15,661 nt of DNA from contig JAWLGN010000120.1 in assembly GCA_041685075.1 (NCBI GenBank), positions 1 through 15,661 on the forward strand, given 5' to 3'. This DNA is from JAMCRM01 sp041685075. GTDB taxonomy: Bacteria; Acidobacteriota; Terriglobia; Bryobacterales; Bryobacteraceae. Position numbers and translations under genes: made by a program. How positions within the stretch are numbered: position 1 is the stretch's first letter; the number at the start of each line of letters is the position of its first letter. Of this stretch, positions 13,874 through 15,661 are shown piece by piece. The notes beneath the pieces are model-generated. The model was given only the letters and a program-made list of their open reading frames with translations. It was not told the DNA's origin and searched no databases.

Positions 13874-15661
13874 GGCGTGATGCGGCTCCATGCGGGCAGA
13901 GGCGAAACCAGCGGCCCTATACCCGAGGGCAGGCCCGCCACGCCGCGCGGCAACTCCGGCAACAGCTTCACCGGCAGCCGGGCGTCCGCCACCGAAACGG
14001 AATCACCGGCCCGCACCCCGAGTTGCGCCGCATCTTCGGGGTGCAGCGCCACGTACGGAGCGGGCGCCATGCCGGAGAGCGCCAGCGCCTGCGCGCTCAA
14101 CTCCTCCGAGCCGAAGATATGGTAGAGCGGCACGATGCGCCACTCGCCCGCGCGCGGCGCGAAGGGCGCGGGCGGCTTACCCTGGCCGTTGCGGTCCGTG
14201 CCCGGCTCGATCATCCGCACTCCCGGGACCCCGCCCTTCAATACACCCGCCACCTCCTCCTGGAAGCGGTTCATGGCCTGCTGATGGGAGTTCCACCCGG
14301 GCGACCAGAAGAAGGGGATGAGCGGCGGAGGCAGCTCGACCGCCGCGCCCTCCATGGTGAAGCTGAGCGGCGAATCGGGGTCTGCGGGCGGACGCGGCTC
14401 GTTCACCGAAATGTTGGCCGTCTCTGCCGTGCGCCCGCTGTAACGGAACGGCGCGCGCGCGATCTTCGCCTGGGCGATGCGATAGTCCGCTCCCGGCGCG
14501 GCGTCCCGGATGGGCGCAAAGTGCGGCATGGCGTCGATGAGTTCTTCGATAGCCTGGTCCAGGGTCTCGATGCCCAGCCAGCGCCAGCTTTCTTTCAGTT
14601 CGCCCGCCGGCGGCATTACCTGGAAGTAGCGCTGCGCGCGTCCCTCACTCGAAATGTAGGTTCCGTCGGACTCGGCGAAGGAACCGGCGGGCAGCACCAG
14701 TTCGGCCTTTCGGGTGGTGCCGTTATTCAGGTAATCGAGCGCCACCACGTGTTTTGCCGCCCCCAGGAAGGCGTCCACGGCGGGCGCGGGCGCGCGCCGG
14801 TAGAGGTCGTTCTCCAGCACGATGACGGTTGCGGCGCCGGCTTCGAAAGCTTTTGTAAGCGACGGCGCCGACATCATGGCAAGCCCCAGGGTGTTGCACT
14901 CGGGCGCCGTAAAGGCCAAGAGCGGCGCCTTGCCCGCGGCGGCGAGAGCATGGGCCACCGCCGCGGCGGCACGCACCACCGATTCGCTGCCGAGACTCGG
15001 CCCGGCGATAATGACCGGCCGCTCGGCCTCGCGCAGCGCCTCCGCGATGAAGCCCGCCAGGAAAGCCGTGGATTCGGAAAGTTCGGGCACGTCCGGGGCC
15101 GAGGGATCGAGCGCGCGCGCCACCCCGTAGCCCAAGCGCGCGATCTCCTCCGGCGCGCCGCGGAACAGGCGCGCCGCCACATCGTCCAAACGCGTCGCCG
15201 CGGGGGTGGCGACGAACAACGGGCTGCGCGCCCCCTGCGAGGCCTCCCGCACGCTGTTGTCCAGCCACGACGGAATGCGGAGTTTGGCGGCGATGCGAAA
15301 CTCCTCCTGCCGCACCATCAGCCGCAGCGACAGGGCCATGCGGGGCGCCGTGTTGGTGAGGTCCTCCCCGAGCACCAGCGCGGCGTCGGCGCCTTCGATC
15401 TCCGCCAGCGACGGCGTCCGCGCCGGGCCGGCCCGCAGGATCTCCAGCATGGCCGCCACCACACGTTCCTGCCGTTCCTCCATCCCGGAAAAGAAGCGTT
15501 CCGCCCCCACCATCCGGCGCAGCGCGAAGTTGGCTTCGAGCGACGCGCGCGGCGAGCCGATCCCGATCGCGCCGCCCGCGGCAACAAACGACGCCAGCAC
15601 ATTTGAGGCCGTTTGTGTCGGCACCTCCGTCTTGTTGAGCAACGGATTCTGAAGCCGCTGC
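13870..15661 (-). CDS. nuoG: NADH-quinone oxidoreductase subunit G, C-terminal part (5' end outside window)
   Basis: Large iron-sulfur subunit of complex I, with a molybdopterin-oxidoreductase fold in its C-terminal half. The 596 visible residues begin QRLQNPLLNK at the window edge; the N-terminal ferredoxin and cluster-binding part is therefore missing. Family segments: VLGEDLTNTAPRMALSLR, HPLF-like SPLFVATPAATRLDDVAA, VIVLENDLYRRAPAP, ELVLPAGSFAESDGTYISSEGRAQRYFQV, ESWRWL, RYSGRTAETANISVNEPRPPAD and WSPGWNSHQQAMNRFQEEV. The C-terminal dinucleotide-binding-like domain starts at RIVPLYHIFGSEELS. These blocks line up with E. coli NuoG almost without gaps, including the RYSGRTA-ANIS segment. 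The residues before the window's first M-equivalent (a TTG at 15642) are also coding, so that TTG is not the start. The stop overlaps nuoH as ATGA. Confidence 0.94.
   Translation of the reverse strand, partial: QRLQNPLLNKTEVPTQTASNVLASFVAAGGAIGIGSPRASLEANFALRRMVGAERFFSGMEERQERVVAAMLEILRAGPARTPSLAEIEGADAALVLGEDLTNTAPRMALSLRLMVRQEEFRIAAKLRIPSWLDNSVREASQGARSPLFVATPAATRLDDVAARLFRGAPEEIARLGYGVARALDPSAPDVPELSESTAFLAGFIAEALREAERPVIIAGPSLGSESVVRAAAAVAHALAAAGKAPLLAFTAPECNTLGLAMMSAPSLTKAFEAGAATVIVLENDLYRRAPAPAVDAFLGAAKHVVALDYLNNGTTRKAELVLPAGSFAESDGTYISSEGRAQRYFQVMPPAGELKESWRWLGIETLDQAIEELIDAMPHFAPIRDAAPGADYRIAQAKIARAPFRYSGRTAETANISVNEPRPPADPDSPLSFTMEGAAVELPPPLIPFFWSPGWNSHQQAMNRFQEEVAGVLKGGVPGVRMIEPGTDRNGQGKPPAPFAPRAGEWRIVPLYHIFGSEELSAQALALSGMAPAPYVALHPEDAAQLGVRAGDSVSVADARLPVKLLPELPRGVAGLPSGIGPLVSPLPAWSRITP

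Noticed and set aside
14023..15606. 527-residue plus-strand frame opposite nuoG
   Set aside because: Arg-rich shadow of a well-supported gene, with no recognisable domain or ribosome site.
1..15661. tRNA, rRNA, CRISPR, insertion sequence or prophage signals
   Set aside because: No repeated spacer arrays, terminal inverted repeats, transposase or integrase frames were seen, and nearly all bases belong to identified genes.

Overview
This GC-rich bacterial window carries 13 protein-coding genes with almost no non-coding DNA and no RNA genes, mobile elements or CRISPR arrays that I can see. Several genes look like families I associate with Acidobacteria of the Solibacter/Bryobacter type: the nine-cysteine protein, the HExxH protein and the FlgO-like/TPR lipid-free secreted protein. 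That assignment rests on recall and was not tested by a search.

Left third (1-4425). A recQ-type DNA helicase, cut by the left edge, runs rightwards. It overlaps tail-to-tail with a leftward lytic-transglycosylase-like gene. Behind that, on the same strand, is a small secreted hypothetical protein. A 191-base divergent gap (4235-4425) holds two small inverted repeats.

Middle (4426-6811). Three tightly packed rightward genes probably form an operon. They encode a membrane-anchored protein with nine cysteines (CxxC and CxxCH), a secreted HExxH metallohydrolase-like protein, and a secreted FlgO/CsgG-like plus TPR protein. None has a function I can name. This cluster is the least explained part of the window.

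Right part (6812-15661). A leftward complex I operon is read in the order nuoG (cut by the right edge), nuoH, nuoI, nuoJ, nuoK, nuoL, nuoM, nuoN. The genes overlap by 4-8 bases or sit a few bases apart. Together they make the membrane arm (H, J, K, L, M, N), the ferredoxin-like connecting subunit (I) and the large iron-sulfur/molybdopterin-fold subunit (G) of a proton-pumping NADH:quinone oxidoreductase. Residue by residue the subunits resemble the E. coli form far more than the mitochondrial/alphaproteobacterial form. nuoN meets the TPR gene tail-to-tail with abutting stop codons inside TGATCA.

The sharpest anomaly is at nuoJ/nuoK. nuoJ as written runs 125 bases into nuoK in another frame, and one extra G in a GGGG run would restore a standard ATGA stop/start junction.
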